Source: an uncultured Flammeovirgaceae bacterium (GTDB taxonomy: Bacteria > Bacteroidota > Bacteroidia > Cytophagales > Cyclobacteriaceae). From it: a stretch of DNA of 64,000 nt. Shown in pieces: positions 26,486-34,578 of the stretch. The position numbers were made by a program, and so were the translations under genes. The notes below the pieces were generated by a model. The model saw only the letters and a program-made list of their open reading frames with translations. It did not search any database and was not told where the DNA came from. Numbering within the stretch: position 1 is the stretch's first letter; the number at the start of each line of letters is the position of its first letter. The stretch lies in NCBI GenBank assembly GCA_937883755.1, contig CAKZYA010000003.1:1-64000 (forward strand), in the 5' to 3' direction.

Positions 26486-28813
26486 ATGAAACAAAAAAAC
26501 ATCTACAGGCCTTCGCTTCTTTTGCTAGTTATCTTTTTGGTAACAACAGTAGCTTTTGCCCAGACCGGTACCCTGGAGGGCACGGTTCGGGACTCAATTG
26601 GTAATCCACTTAGTTCCGCAACCATTGAGATTGCTGATAAGAGCATTGGCGTTACTTCCGATATTGATGGAAACTACCAGATAGCCGACATTCCGGTTGG
26701 CTCGCAATTGGCTATTGTTCGGTACGTTGGCTACGAACCAGTACGCCAGGCCATTTTAATCCAGGACGGGCAGACCACCCAGTTGGATGTCACACTTTTG
26801 GAGGCGAATGCCCTGAGCGAAATTGTAGTAGTGGGCGATGCTTTCAGCGAAACGGATGGCTTCCGGGCGCGTCAGGTTTCAACGGCCTCCCGCTTTCCCG
26901 TGAACGTGGACAAACTTCCCAATACGGTCCGTGTCCTGCCCCAGGAACTGTTCGTCGAAACCCGGGCGACTCTACCGCAAGAAGCTACGCGATACGTCAG
27001 CAGCGTGCAACAGTTGCCGGGTTTTGGCGACAACGCTGGTTTCGTTATTCGGGGCTTCTTCGCCAATTATGAAATCCTTCGAAATGGTGTGCGGGGCGAT
27101 AACCCCGGAGACCTCTACAACATTGAGCGGATCGAGGTACTAAAAGGCCCTATCGGTAGCCTCTACGGGGGCACGGGTGCTTTTGCCGGTAATATTAATG
27201 TGATCACCAAACGGCCACTCAAGGAATTTGAAGGTGAAATTACTGCTTTCGTTAGTTCCAACGATTTCTATCGCTTGCAAGGTGATATTGGCGGTCCGCT
27301 ATCCGAAGATGGTACCCTGCGGTATCGACTCAATGCGGTAGCGGAATCTGCAGGTAGCTTTCGGGAATTTTTCGATTCGGAAAAATACGCCGGAGGTGGC
27401 TCAATTGAGTGGGAACCCTCTGATCGTACATTGTTTAGACTAGATGCAAGTTACTTAAGACGTATTTATACCTTTGAGGAAGGGTTGCCTCTGCTAGACG
27501 GTAGTTCAGCTTCCGGACTTACCACCTTTGATTTACCTATTAGCAGGACCTTCGTTGATACCAACGCTGAACCCGCGCGCGAAAGCAAGACAAACATTGG
27601 TATTGAGGCAGAACATAAAATAACAGATGAGCTATCTGTGCGTGTGGCAGGGTTATACACGTTTTACCCGATAGAGATAGGTTCTTCGCGGATTTTTCCA
27701 GAAATACAGGAAGATGGCCGCACGGTCAATCGCAGTACCTTCGAGGGGCCTCAGGAACAATACTGGTTTACAAGTCAGGCCGATTTTATCTACCGCACGG
27801 ACGAAATTGGTAAGGAAACGATCTTTTTATTTGGCTATGAACATTTTAGAAATCGGTATGATTTCGATGCTGAGACGCGTACTCTTGGGACACTTGATCT
27901 GATTACTGGAGAGCGAAATCCGCCACCTGAGGGAGGTCTGTCCCCAGCTTTTGATGGGTTTTTTAGCTATGAAGGGAATGCATTTTACACCCAGTTTTTT
28001 TCACAAATAACGAATAAGCTTGCTGTACTTGGTGGATTACGTCTAGATGCACAGACCAACGATGGAGAGTTCAATGGTGAGGGAGATGCTATTGTCGGTA
28101 ATCAATTATCCCCTCGCTTTGGGGCTACATATGAGATAACAACTTCGACGAGACTATTTGCGAATTATGGGACGAGTTTCTCGCCTAACTTTGCCGTAAA
28201 CGTGGACGGAGAGGTATTTGATCCGGATCGAGTACGCCAATTCGAGATAGGATTGCGCCAAGAACTGTTTGATAAGAACGCACTTTTCACCTTAGCCGCC
28301 TTTGATATTGAGCGTTCTAATGTGGTTATTCCAGACCCGAACGTATTCGCAGGTTCAATCGCTACCGGTCGCCAATCCAGTCGAGGAATAGAATTTGACT
28401 TTACCGGGCGTATCGTACCAGGGTTAGAAACTATTCTCACCTATGCTTATAACTTTACAGAAGTTACAGAGGAAGATGATCCTAATTTCGGCCAAACCTT
28501 AGCCGCTGCTCCAGAGCACAGTGGCTCTATATTCACTCGATATGCTTTTGGAGGTGATCCCGATAAGGGACTCAGTGTCAATGCTGGCTTGGTTTATAAT
28601 AGTAACATAGAAGCTTCATTGCCCAATAGTATCGTAATTCCAGCAGCTGCTCGCCTGGATGTTGGTGTATCTTATACATTAGAACGCTGGCGATTGGGTT
28701 TTAACGTCAACAACGTCTTAGACGAAAAGCTTTACGCAACGAATTTATTCGCACTTTTCCCTCAAGCACCTCGTACTGGCGTCTTAACGCTGAGTTATCG
28801 CTTTAAAAAATAG
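26486..28813 (+). CDS. TonB-dependent siderophore-type receptor, module 3 (mosaic)
   Basis: 775 residues. Signal peptide ending in AFAQ, carboxypeptidase-regulatory-like domain (about 27-105), plug with LPNTVRVLPQELF, GFVIRGFFANYEILRNGV and IEVLKGPIGSLYGGTGAF, and a barrel ending in GVLTLSYRFKK. The plug fits ferric-siderophore receptors. Base and codon style change near 27.42 kb: the first 930 bases look like the native receptors, while the rest is more AT-rich and uses different codons. This suggests recombination within the gene. It follows the permeases by 6 bases and precedes the ATPase by 6 bases. Confidence 0.86.
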   Translation: MKQKNIYRPSLLLLVIFLVTTVAFAQTGTLEGTVRDSIGNPLSSATIEIADKSIGVTSDIDGNYQIADIPVGSQLAIVRYVGYEPVRQAILIQDGQTTQLDVTLLEANALSEIVVVGDAFSETDGFRARQVSTASRFPVNVDKLPNTVRVLPQELFVETRATLPQEATRYVSSVQQLPGFGDNAGFVIRGFFANYEILRNGVRGDNPGDLYNIERIEVLKGPIGSLYGGTGAFAGNINVITKRPLKEFEGEITAFVSSNDFYRLQGDIGGPLSEDGTLRYRLNAVAESAGSFREFFDSEKYAGGGSIEWEPSDRTLFRLDASYLRRIYTFEEGLPLLDGSSASGLTTFDLPISRTFVDTNAEPARESKTNIGIEAEHKITDELSVRVAGLYTFYPIEIGSSRIFPEIQEDGRTVNRSTFEGPQEQYWFTSQADFIYRTDEIGKETIFLFGYEHFRNRYDFDAETRTLGTLDLITGERNPPPEGGLSPAFDGFFSYEGNAFYTQFFSQITNKLAVLGGLRLDAQTNDGEFNGEGDAIVGNQLSPRFGATYEITTSTRLFANYGTSFSPNFAVNVDGEVFDPDRVRQFEIGLRQELFDKNALFTLAAFDIERSNVVIPDPNVFAGSIATGRQSSRGIEFDFTGRIVPGLETILTYAYNFTEVTEEDDPNFGQTLAAAPEHSGSIFTRYAFGGDPDKGLSVNAGLVYNSNIEASLPNSIVIPAAARLDVGVSYTLERWRLGFNVNNVLDEKLYATNLFALFPQAPRTGVLTLSYRFKK

Positions 28814-28819
28814 CTATTT

Positions 28820-29530
28820 ATGGACGCTGCACTTGCCTTAAACGACGTCACCAAGCACTACGACAATCGGGTTGTCGTTGATGACTTATCACTAGCTGTT
28901 TCCAGTGGTAGTGTCACGGCTCTGCTCGGCCCTAATGGAGCGGGGAAGACCACCACGATGAAGATGTGTGCAGGGCTTATCTCACCAGATGCCGGTTCCA
29001 TATCCATTGCTGGTTATAACCTGGTCTCTTCACCTACCGAGGCGAGACAGGCTATGACTTTTTTGCCCGAGAACGTCGCCCTTTATCATGAACTTACGGG
29101 TCGAGAAAATCTCTCCCATCTACTTGAGATTGGGACAGGAGTAAAACTTTCCAGCGACGATCTAGATGAAGCTTTAGCTGCGACAGGACTTCCAGCCGAT
29201 GCGTTCACGCGACGAGCATCTACCTATTCCAAAGGAATGCGGCAGAAGGTCGGAATTGCCATTGCTCTAGCCAAAAAAGCTAATCTCCTGCTCCTTGATG
29301 AGCCGACAAGCGGACTTGATCCACATTCGGCCGCTGAGTTTAATCGGTCACTACGTGAAGTTGCCAAGCGTGGTGTTGGTATCCTCATGGCAACTCACGA
29401 TATCTGGCGGGCACGAGAGGTAGCTGACCAAATTGCAATGATGATTCGCGGGAAGATTGTTCTTGAACTTGATCCCAAAGGACTCTCTGCCGAAGAGATT
29501 GAGCGGCGCTTCTTTCTTCAAATGCAATGA
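28820..29530 (+). CDS. ABC transporter ATPase, module 3/4
   Basis: A 236-residue ATPase. GPNGAGKTTTMKMC Walker A (about 35-48), YSKGMRQKVGIAIALA signature, LLLLDEPTSGLDPHS Walker B, LMATHDIWRAREVADQ. It differs from the two other ATPases of the array (GPNGAGKT against GANGAGKT, IWRAREVADQ against LFRAKxxGTH) and shares the CGT/CTT codon style of the module 3 permeases. It overlaps the start of the next permease (ATGA), so it could serve both module 3 and module 4, which otherwise has no ATPase. Confidence 0.9.
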   Translation: MDAALALNDVTKHYDNRVVVDDLSLAVSSGSVTALLGPNGAGKTTTMKMCAGLISPDAGSISIAGYNLVSSPTEARQAMTFLPENVALYHELTGRENLSHLLEIGTGVKLSSDDLDEALAATGLPADAFTRRASTYSKGMRQKVGIAIALAKKANLLLLDEPTSGLDPHSAAEFNRSLREVAKRGVGILMATHDIWRAREVADQIAMMIRGKIVLELDPKGLSAEEIERRFFLQMQ

Positions 29531-30978
29531 TTACTTCACCTATGAACATAACAATACTCATCGCCCGAAAAGAGATTAAGGTAGCCATGCGTGAGAAGCT
29601 GGTAGTTGTGCTGGGGTGTATCATCCTATTGCTGCTGGGGGTAGCTTTGTATGCTGGTTATCTGGCTTACCAGCAGCAGCAGACCATCATCACCCAGATT
29701 CAGGCAGAAAAGCGACAGGAGTGGCTCAAACAGGGCGATAAGCACCCGCATATTGCCGCGCACTACGGCACCTTTGTGTTCAAACCCAAAACGATGCTCA
29801 GTCTCTTTGACTTTGGCCTGGATGCCTACACCGGCACCTCAAAGTATTTGGAGGCGCATCACCCACACGAATTTATGTTTCGGCCCGCCCAGGATCATAG
29901 TAGTATGATCCGTTTTGGGGAGCTGAGCGCGGCTTTGGTGTTGCGAATTCTGGTGCCTTTGCTCATTATCTTTCTGGCCTTTGCCGCGTTTACCCGTGAG
30001 CGAGAAAGTGGGACCCTCAAACTGCTGGTGGCACAGGGCGTGTCCTTTGCTACCCTCACCTGGGGAAAGATTCTGGCGTACGTTACCCTGCTAGTGACTA
30101 TGCTTTTGCCCTTTTTGCTGGGAATTGTGATGCTGTCCTTAGTGAATACTCATCAGGACACGATCCCCGATGTAGTTACCCGAGCGACACTTCTAGCTTT
30201 CGTGTACGGAGTGTACCTGTTTCTCTTCATTGCCTTTTCCGTGTGGGTGTCACTACGTTCGTCTACCGGAAGAAATGCACTGTTGATCTTACTTTCCGGC
30301 TGGATTTTTCTAGGTGTTCTGATGTCTAAGACGGTAGCCAACCTGAGCGAAAACTTTTACGCGCTACCGTCGATGCGAGAGTTCAAAGCGGCCATTGAAC
30401 AAGATAAAGTCAGCGGACTGGATGGCAAAACGCCCCGCTCGGTGCGTATGGCTACGCTGGAAAAGGAATATCTGGAGAAATACGAGGTGGATTCCGTACA
30501 GCAGCTTCCGTTTAACTTTGAAGGAGTCAGTATGCAAGCCGGAGAGGAATACGGTAATGCAATATACGACTATCATCAGGAAAAGCTTCGCGGCATTTTC
30601 CACCAGCAGAACCGGCTGGGTAGCCTAGTCAGTCTATTGAATCCTATTATCGCAGTGCAGCACCTCTCACTGGCCTTGTCGGGCACGGATATGCATACCT
30701 TCATTCATTTTGAAGAACAAGCGGAAGACTATCGGCGGGAACTGGTTCGGAAAATGAATGCCGATATGGCCGAGAATTCTCAGTACGGGGAGTTCTACGG
30801 CTACAAAGCCGGAGGCGACCTATGGCAGCAGATGGAAGACTTTTCCTACCAAACCCCCACCGCCTTGCAACTACTTCAGTACTACCGACTGGAGGTGGTT
30901 TCGCTACTCCTTTGGACCGTGCTAGCGCTCGTGCTAATTCATTACACCCATCGAAAAGCCAAGCCACTTCATGCCTAG
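29527..30978 (+). CDS. ABC-2 permease with DUF3526-type domain, type A, module 4
   Basis: 483 residues with all family marks: HPHIAAHYG (73-81), YLEAHHPHEF (107-116), elbow FTRERESGTLKLL, LPFNFEGVSMQAGEE, and LSLALSGTDMHTF. Note the extra His pair in LEAHHPHEF, where other copies have LEAHKQN. Codon style returns to that of modules 1 and 2. It starts inside the ATPase stop codon; an ATG five codons later (29542) is also possible and may be the original start if the ATPase was fused on by recombination. Confidence 0.86.
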   Translation: MITSPMNITILIARKEIKVAMREKLVVVLGCIILLLLGVALYAGYLAYQQQQTIITQIQAEKRQEWLKQGDKHPHIAAHYGTFVFKPKTMLSLFDFGLDAYTGTSKYLEAHHPHEFMFRPAQDHSSMIRFGELSAALVLRILVPLLIIFLAFAAFTRERESGTLKLLVAQGVSFATLTWGKILAYVTLLVTMLLPFLLGIVMLSLVNTHQDTIPDVVTRATLLAFVYGVYLFLFIAFSVWVSLRSSTGRNALLILLSGWIFLGVLMSKTVANLSENFYALPSMREFKAAIEQDKVSGLDGKTPRSVRMATLEKEYLEKYEVDSVQQLPFNFEGVSMQAGEEYGNAIYDYHQEKLRGIFHQQNRLGSLVSLLNPIIAVQHLSLALSGTDMHTFIHFEEQAEDYRRELVRKMNADMAENSQYGEFYGYKAGGDLWQQMEDFSYQTPTALQLLQYYRLEVVSLLLWTVLALVLIHYTHRKAKPLHA

Positions 30979-32410
30979 CCCCTCTCAAATATTGATCTAC
31001 TACGAGTGGAAAATGCTCATCCGCAACCGTTTCCAACTGCTCATGTTGGCGGTTACGTTTTTGTTTGGCTTGTACGCTATCTACTACGGGCAATCCGAGA
31101 TCAACGCCCAGCGACAGACGATTCAGGCGGTGCAAAATTTGGAGCAGGAAGAGTTTTCGTCCTACCAGGCCAGCTTCACCGAGGAAATGGAGACGCTGGA
31201 ACAGGAACAGACGCACGATATTGCCTCTCGTCCCGCTTATGCTTGGTATCGGCACGGCTACCACGCCATTCTCCCACCCCACGATTATGCCGCCTTAGCG
31301 ATCGGGCAGCGCGACTTGTTTCGCTACTACTATCGCCTGACGGGCATGAGTTTGCACTATCAGCTTTTTGAGAACGAACTAGCGAACCCAGTCAACCTGA
31401 TGGTCGGTAATTTTGATCTTTCTTTCGTGCTGGTCTACCTATTTCCCTTGCTCATTATCGCTTTTTGCTACGGCTTGTTTTCTTCCGAAAAGGAGAACGG
31501 CACCCTGCCGCTATTGATGATGCAACCCGTCAGCCTTCGCCGAATCATCCTGGTGCGGTTCTTATTTTACTTTGGGTTGATCACTGGGTTAGCTCTGCTG
31601 CTCTCTTTGATTGGTCTAATTACCTCGGGTAACCCGCTGAAGGCTGAAAACCTGATCCCTGCCCTGGCTTGGCTGCTAGGGGTACTTGTATACTGCGCCT
31701 TTTGGTTCGGGCTACTGTTCTTGATTATCAGCTTCTGCCAAAGCTCGGCTCTCAACGCTATCACTGCGGTAGGTTGCTGGCTTTTACTGTTGATCGTGAT
31801 CCCGGCGGTGCTCAATGTAATCGTCACCGTAAAATACCCGCTTAGTAGTGCCACACTGGCCGGGCTTACCCGCCGCACCGGACTGGAAAACGAGGATGAT
31901 GAGGAAGAATCTCGGGAAGTGATTCAGGAGTTTCTGACCCATAAACCCGAACTAGCCGGAAGCGATAGTTTAATGAAAAACAATCTGTTACCCAAAGCCT
32001 ACGCCGCTTTCACTTCACTGAAAGATATCAACAGTCAGCAACAAGTAGATCAGTATAACGCTCAGGTAGCTCAACGAAATGCATGGACATCCCGCTTTCA
32101 CTGGCTAAGCCCGGCGGTCAACATGCAGGAAGTATTAGCCCACATTGCCGAAACCGATGTGAGCACCTTTCTACGTTTTCAGGCGGCACTAGCCAGTTTT
32201 CACGGGGAGATTACGGATTTCTACTTCACCCGACTGTTTTGGGACAAACTCATTTTACAGGAAGATTACGCCAGCCTGCCCGTTTTTGAAATGCCCAAAA
32301 GTGATGATCGGTGGAACATGGTTTGGCTAGGCTTAGGCAAAATCTTTTTGGCTGCCGGAGGGGCATTCACTTTTGGCTTTATCAACATGAAAGGCGGGGC
32401 TAGGCAATGA
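30971..32410 (+). CDS. ABC-2 permease with DUF3526-type domain, type B, module 4
   Basis: 479 residues, overlapping the previous gene by 8 bases. LAIGQRDLFRYYY, VGNFDLSFVLVYLFPLLIIAF, elbow FSSEKENGTLPLLM and the second extracytoplasmic domain with an acidic run ENEDDEEESREV are seen, with a final helix near 450-470. It is closest to the type-B copy of module 1. It is the last transporter gene; 30 bases later the racemase-like gene begins. Confidence 0.84.
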   Translation: MPSPSQILIYYEWKMLIRNRFQLLMLAVTFLFGLYAIYYGQSEINAQRQTIQAVQNLEQEEFSSYQASFTEEMETLEQEQTHDIASRPAYAWYRHGYHAILPPHDYAALAIGQRDLFRYYYRLTGMSLHYQLFENELANPVNLMVGNFDLSFVLVYLFPLLIIAFCYGLFSSEKENGTLPLLMMQPVSLRRIILVRFLFYFGLITGLALLLSLIGLITSGNPLKAENLIPALAWLLGVLVYCAFWFGLLFLIISFCQSSALNAITAVGCWLLLLIVIPAVLNVIVTVKYPLSSATLAGLTRRTGLENEDDEEESREVIQEFLTHKPELAGSDSLMKNNLLPKAYAAFTSLKDINSQQQVDQYNAQVAQRNAWTSRFHWLSPAVNMQEVLAHIAETDVSTFLRFQAALASFHGEITDFYFTRLFWDKLILQEDYASLPVFEMPKSDDRWNMVWLGLGKIFLAAGGAFTFGFINMKGGARQ

Positions 32411-32440
32411 AAATAGACCGACTCTTCAATCTTTAAAAAC

Positions 32441-33655
32441 ATGAAACAGAACCGAAGACAGTTTATCAATAGGACCCTGGCCGGGCTAGCAACCATGTCC
32501 GTGAGTCCGGGAGTTCTTGGTAGGAACATCACTTTTGCTAATGAATCGTACGAAAGCAAACCCTGGATAGAGCTATCGAAGGCAGCTTACCTCCATAATG
32601 CTTCCCAAATTAGCCAAATGTCGGCCGGTAAACCTATCGTAGCGGTGTTGAAAAACAATGCTTATGGTTTGGGTGAGGTACAAGTCGCCCAACTACTGGA
32701 TCAGTCAAGCCACATTTTTGGTATGGCGGTGGTCAAGGACGAAAGTGCCCTGGCGATGCGGTCGTCGGGGGTAATTAAGCCAATTCTGCTGATGGGAGAT
32801 TTTGATACAGCGTTAGCCGATTCTCTCCGGCAGCAAAACATCACACTCAGTATCTTTTCTAGAGAGTCACTTAAGAAAGTTAGACAAATTGCCAAAGACT
32901 CCTCACAGGTAGTTCAAGTCGCACTCTACATTGACACTGGCTTGGGGCGGATGGGTATTCCTTACCAAGAAGCTATCAGTATTGCCAAAGAAATTGCCGG
33001 AACTAATCATTTGAGCATTACGCAAACCTTCTCTACCCTTACCACCCCAAAAGATTTTGCCCAGGTGCAGATTGACCGCTTCGAGAAGATTACGAATGAG
33101 CTTGGAAAAAAAGGAGTCCCGACCGGACTAAAACACTTAGCTCCTTCTTATTCGATTTTAGATATATCCGTTTCGCATCAAGATGCAGTGCGTCCCGGAA
33201 TACTACTCCACGGTTCGTTTCCGCTGGCTAATATGTCTGAAGCGGAGAAATATCCTCTTCAAGTACCGTATTGCTTAAAAGCACCTGTCATCCGCCTGGA
33301 AAAATTGAAAGCGGGTGATACCATTGGATTCTCAAGATTCTACCAAGTAGAGCAGGACGAGTGGATTGCAACCTTGCCGATAGGTTGGGCCGATGGCTAC
33401 GATAGCGGTGCTGAGAACGGAGCTAAAGTGCTACTGGCAGGCGAGCTTTATCCTGTAGTGAATGTCAATGCCAGTCATGTTAATGTTACTCTGGGGGCAC
33501 ATACCAAGGTAAGAATAGGCGATGTTGCCACCTTGATTGGGCCGGAACATTCGGAGATTACCCCGGAGGGTTTCGGAAAGCTGGTGAAAGGGCACAATTA
33601 CTTGCAGATTAACTATAAGGAATCCATCACTAAACAGGTTTATGAGACTTTTTAA
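32441..33655 (+). CDS. Exported alanine-racemase-like PLP protein with altered catalytic residues
   Basis: 404 residues. The N-terminus KQNRRQFINRTLAG followed by a hydrophobic stretch is a Tat-type signal, so the protein probably folds with PLP and is exported. The fold-type III barrel is clear: PLP lysine in VAVLKNNAYGLG (Lys71), VALYIDTGLGRMGI, and the C-terminal domain with IGWADGY. In standard alanine racemases this last motif reads GYADG, with Tyr as second catalytic base; here it is Trp316. The later CMD motif is replaced by ASH (344-346). The SHFA-type segment is also absent (TFSTLTTPKDF). Activity as a classical racemase is therefore doubtful. It overlaps the next gene by 14 bases. 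Confidence 0.8.
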   Translation: MKQNRRQFINRTLAGLATMSVSPGVLGRNITFANESYESKPWIELSKAAYLHNASQISQMSAGKPIVAVLKNNAYGLGEVQVAQLLDQSSHIFGMAVVKDESALAMRSSGVIKPILLMGDFDTALADSLRQQNITLSIFSRESLKKVRQIAKDSSQVVQVALYIDTGLGRMGIPYQEAISIAKEIAGTNHLSITQTFSTLTTPKDFAQVQIDRFEKITNELGKKGVPTGLKHLAPSYSILDISVSHQDAVRPGILLHGSFPLANMSEAEKYPLQVPYCLKAPVIRLEKLKAGDTIGFSRFYQVEQDEWIATLPIGWADGYDSGAENGAKVLLAGELYPVVNVNASHVNVTLGAHTKVRIGDVATLIGPEHSEITPEGFGKLVKGHNYLQINYKESITKQVYETF

Positions 33656-34505
33656 CCTTCTACTGGTATGCTTAACCACTTGTCCGGCACTTGGTCAAGG
33701 TGACTTTTTCACCCTAACTGACGGAACAAAGCTGTACGTAGAAGAAACGGGGGAAGGACAAACCCTGGTGTTTATTCCCGGGTGGACGATGACCAGCCGT
33801 TTTTTCGATAAACAGCAGAAGTACTTTTCCGAAGAGTATCAGGTAGTTACTTACGACCCACGAGGACAGGGCAGATCGGATAAAAGTACTTCCAATAATA
33901 CCTATGCCTACCATGCGGCTGATCTGAGAGAGCTTTTTCTGCAAAAGGATCTGAAAAATATCGTACTGATAGGCTGGTCGAGTGGCTGCCTCACGATGTA
34001 CGAATACCTGCGGTCTTTCGGAGTAGATCGTATCGAGAAGTTAGTTTTTATCGACGAGTCGCCTAAGTGGATCGGCAATAGCGAGACCGAATGGGTGTAC
34101 GGCAGTTTTGATGACTACCGGAGCAGCCTGAAAGAACTAGTAAGTGACCACTCATCCGATGCGGACGGCATTATTGATTGGATGTTAGCCGATCCGGTAG
34201 ACAGCCTCACCCGGCAGTGGATGAGAGAGGAAATCTCGATGACACCTAACTACGTGGCTTTGCCCCTATACGTAGACGGTTTGACCTCTGACTATACGAA
34301 AGAAATCACCGCGCTCAGTGCCGATATTCCCACTCTTTTTATGGTAAGGTCGTCTTGGTACGATCAGGCAGCAAACTGGCTTGGCAAGAACGCGCCTCAT
34401 GCAAAAGTGGTCAGTGCCTCTAGTCACGCCATGTTTTGGGAGCAGCCAGTACGATTCAATCAAATACTATCCAAATTTTTAACCTCAACTACCCATCAAC
34501 GATGA
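33642..34505 (+). CDS. Secreted alpha/beta hydrolase
   Basis: 287 residues with a signal peptide (about 1-18, ending PALGQ). The alpha/beta hydrolase fold is shown by an oxyanion-loop-like FIPGWTMTSRFF, YDPRGQGRSDKS, nucleophile elbow GWSSG (Ser about residue 113), and a terminal His in ASSHAMFWEQP, with an acidic residue likely near the strand before it. It is probably periplasmic, acting on an ester or amide. Its start lies inside the racemase-like gene, so the two are translationally coupled and probably act on the same compound. Substrate unknown. Confidence 0.88.
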   Translation: MRLFNLLLVCLTTCPALGQGDFFTLTDGTKLYVEETGEGQTLVFIPGWTMTSRFFDKQQKYFSEEYQVVTYDPRGQGRSDKSTSNNTYAYHAADLRELFLQKDLKNIVLIGWSSGCLTMYEYLRSFGVDRIEKLVFIDESPKWIGNSETEWVYGSFDDYRSSLKELVSDHSSDADGIIDWMLADPVDSLTRQWMREEISMTPNYVALPLYVDGLTSDYTKEITALSADIPTLFMVRSSWYDQAANWLGKNAPHAKVVSASSHAMFWEQPVRFNQILSKFLTSTTHQR

Positions 34506-34550
34506 GATCAGCCAGTATAAAGCCAAACGTGCTGCTGATTGCAATTGTGC

Positions 34551-34568
34551 TAGTTGATGGATCAACTA
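34551..34568. promoter_or_regulatory. TAGTTGAT-GG-ATCAACTA inverted repeat before DUF5916 gene
   Basis: A perfect 8-base inverted repeat with a 2-base centre, ending 10 bases before the start codon of the broken DUF5916 gene. It could be an operator or a small hairpin in the leader. It is unlike the GCAAy-N3-rTTGC palindromes. Confidence 0.35.
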
Positions 34569-34578
34569 ATAAAAGTAG

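Noticed and set aside
34551-34568. Member of the zinc operator family
   Set aside because: The palindrome TAGTTGAT-GG-ATCAACTA has other arms and a 2-base centre; listed as a separate element.
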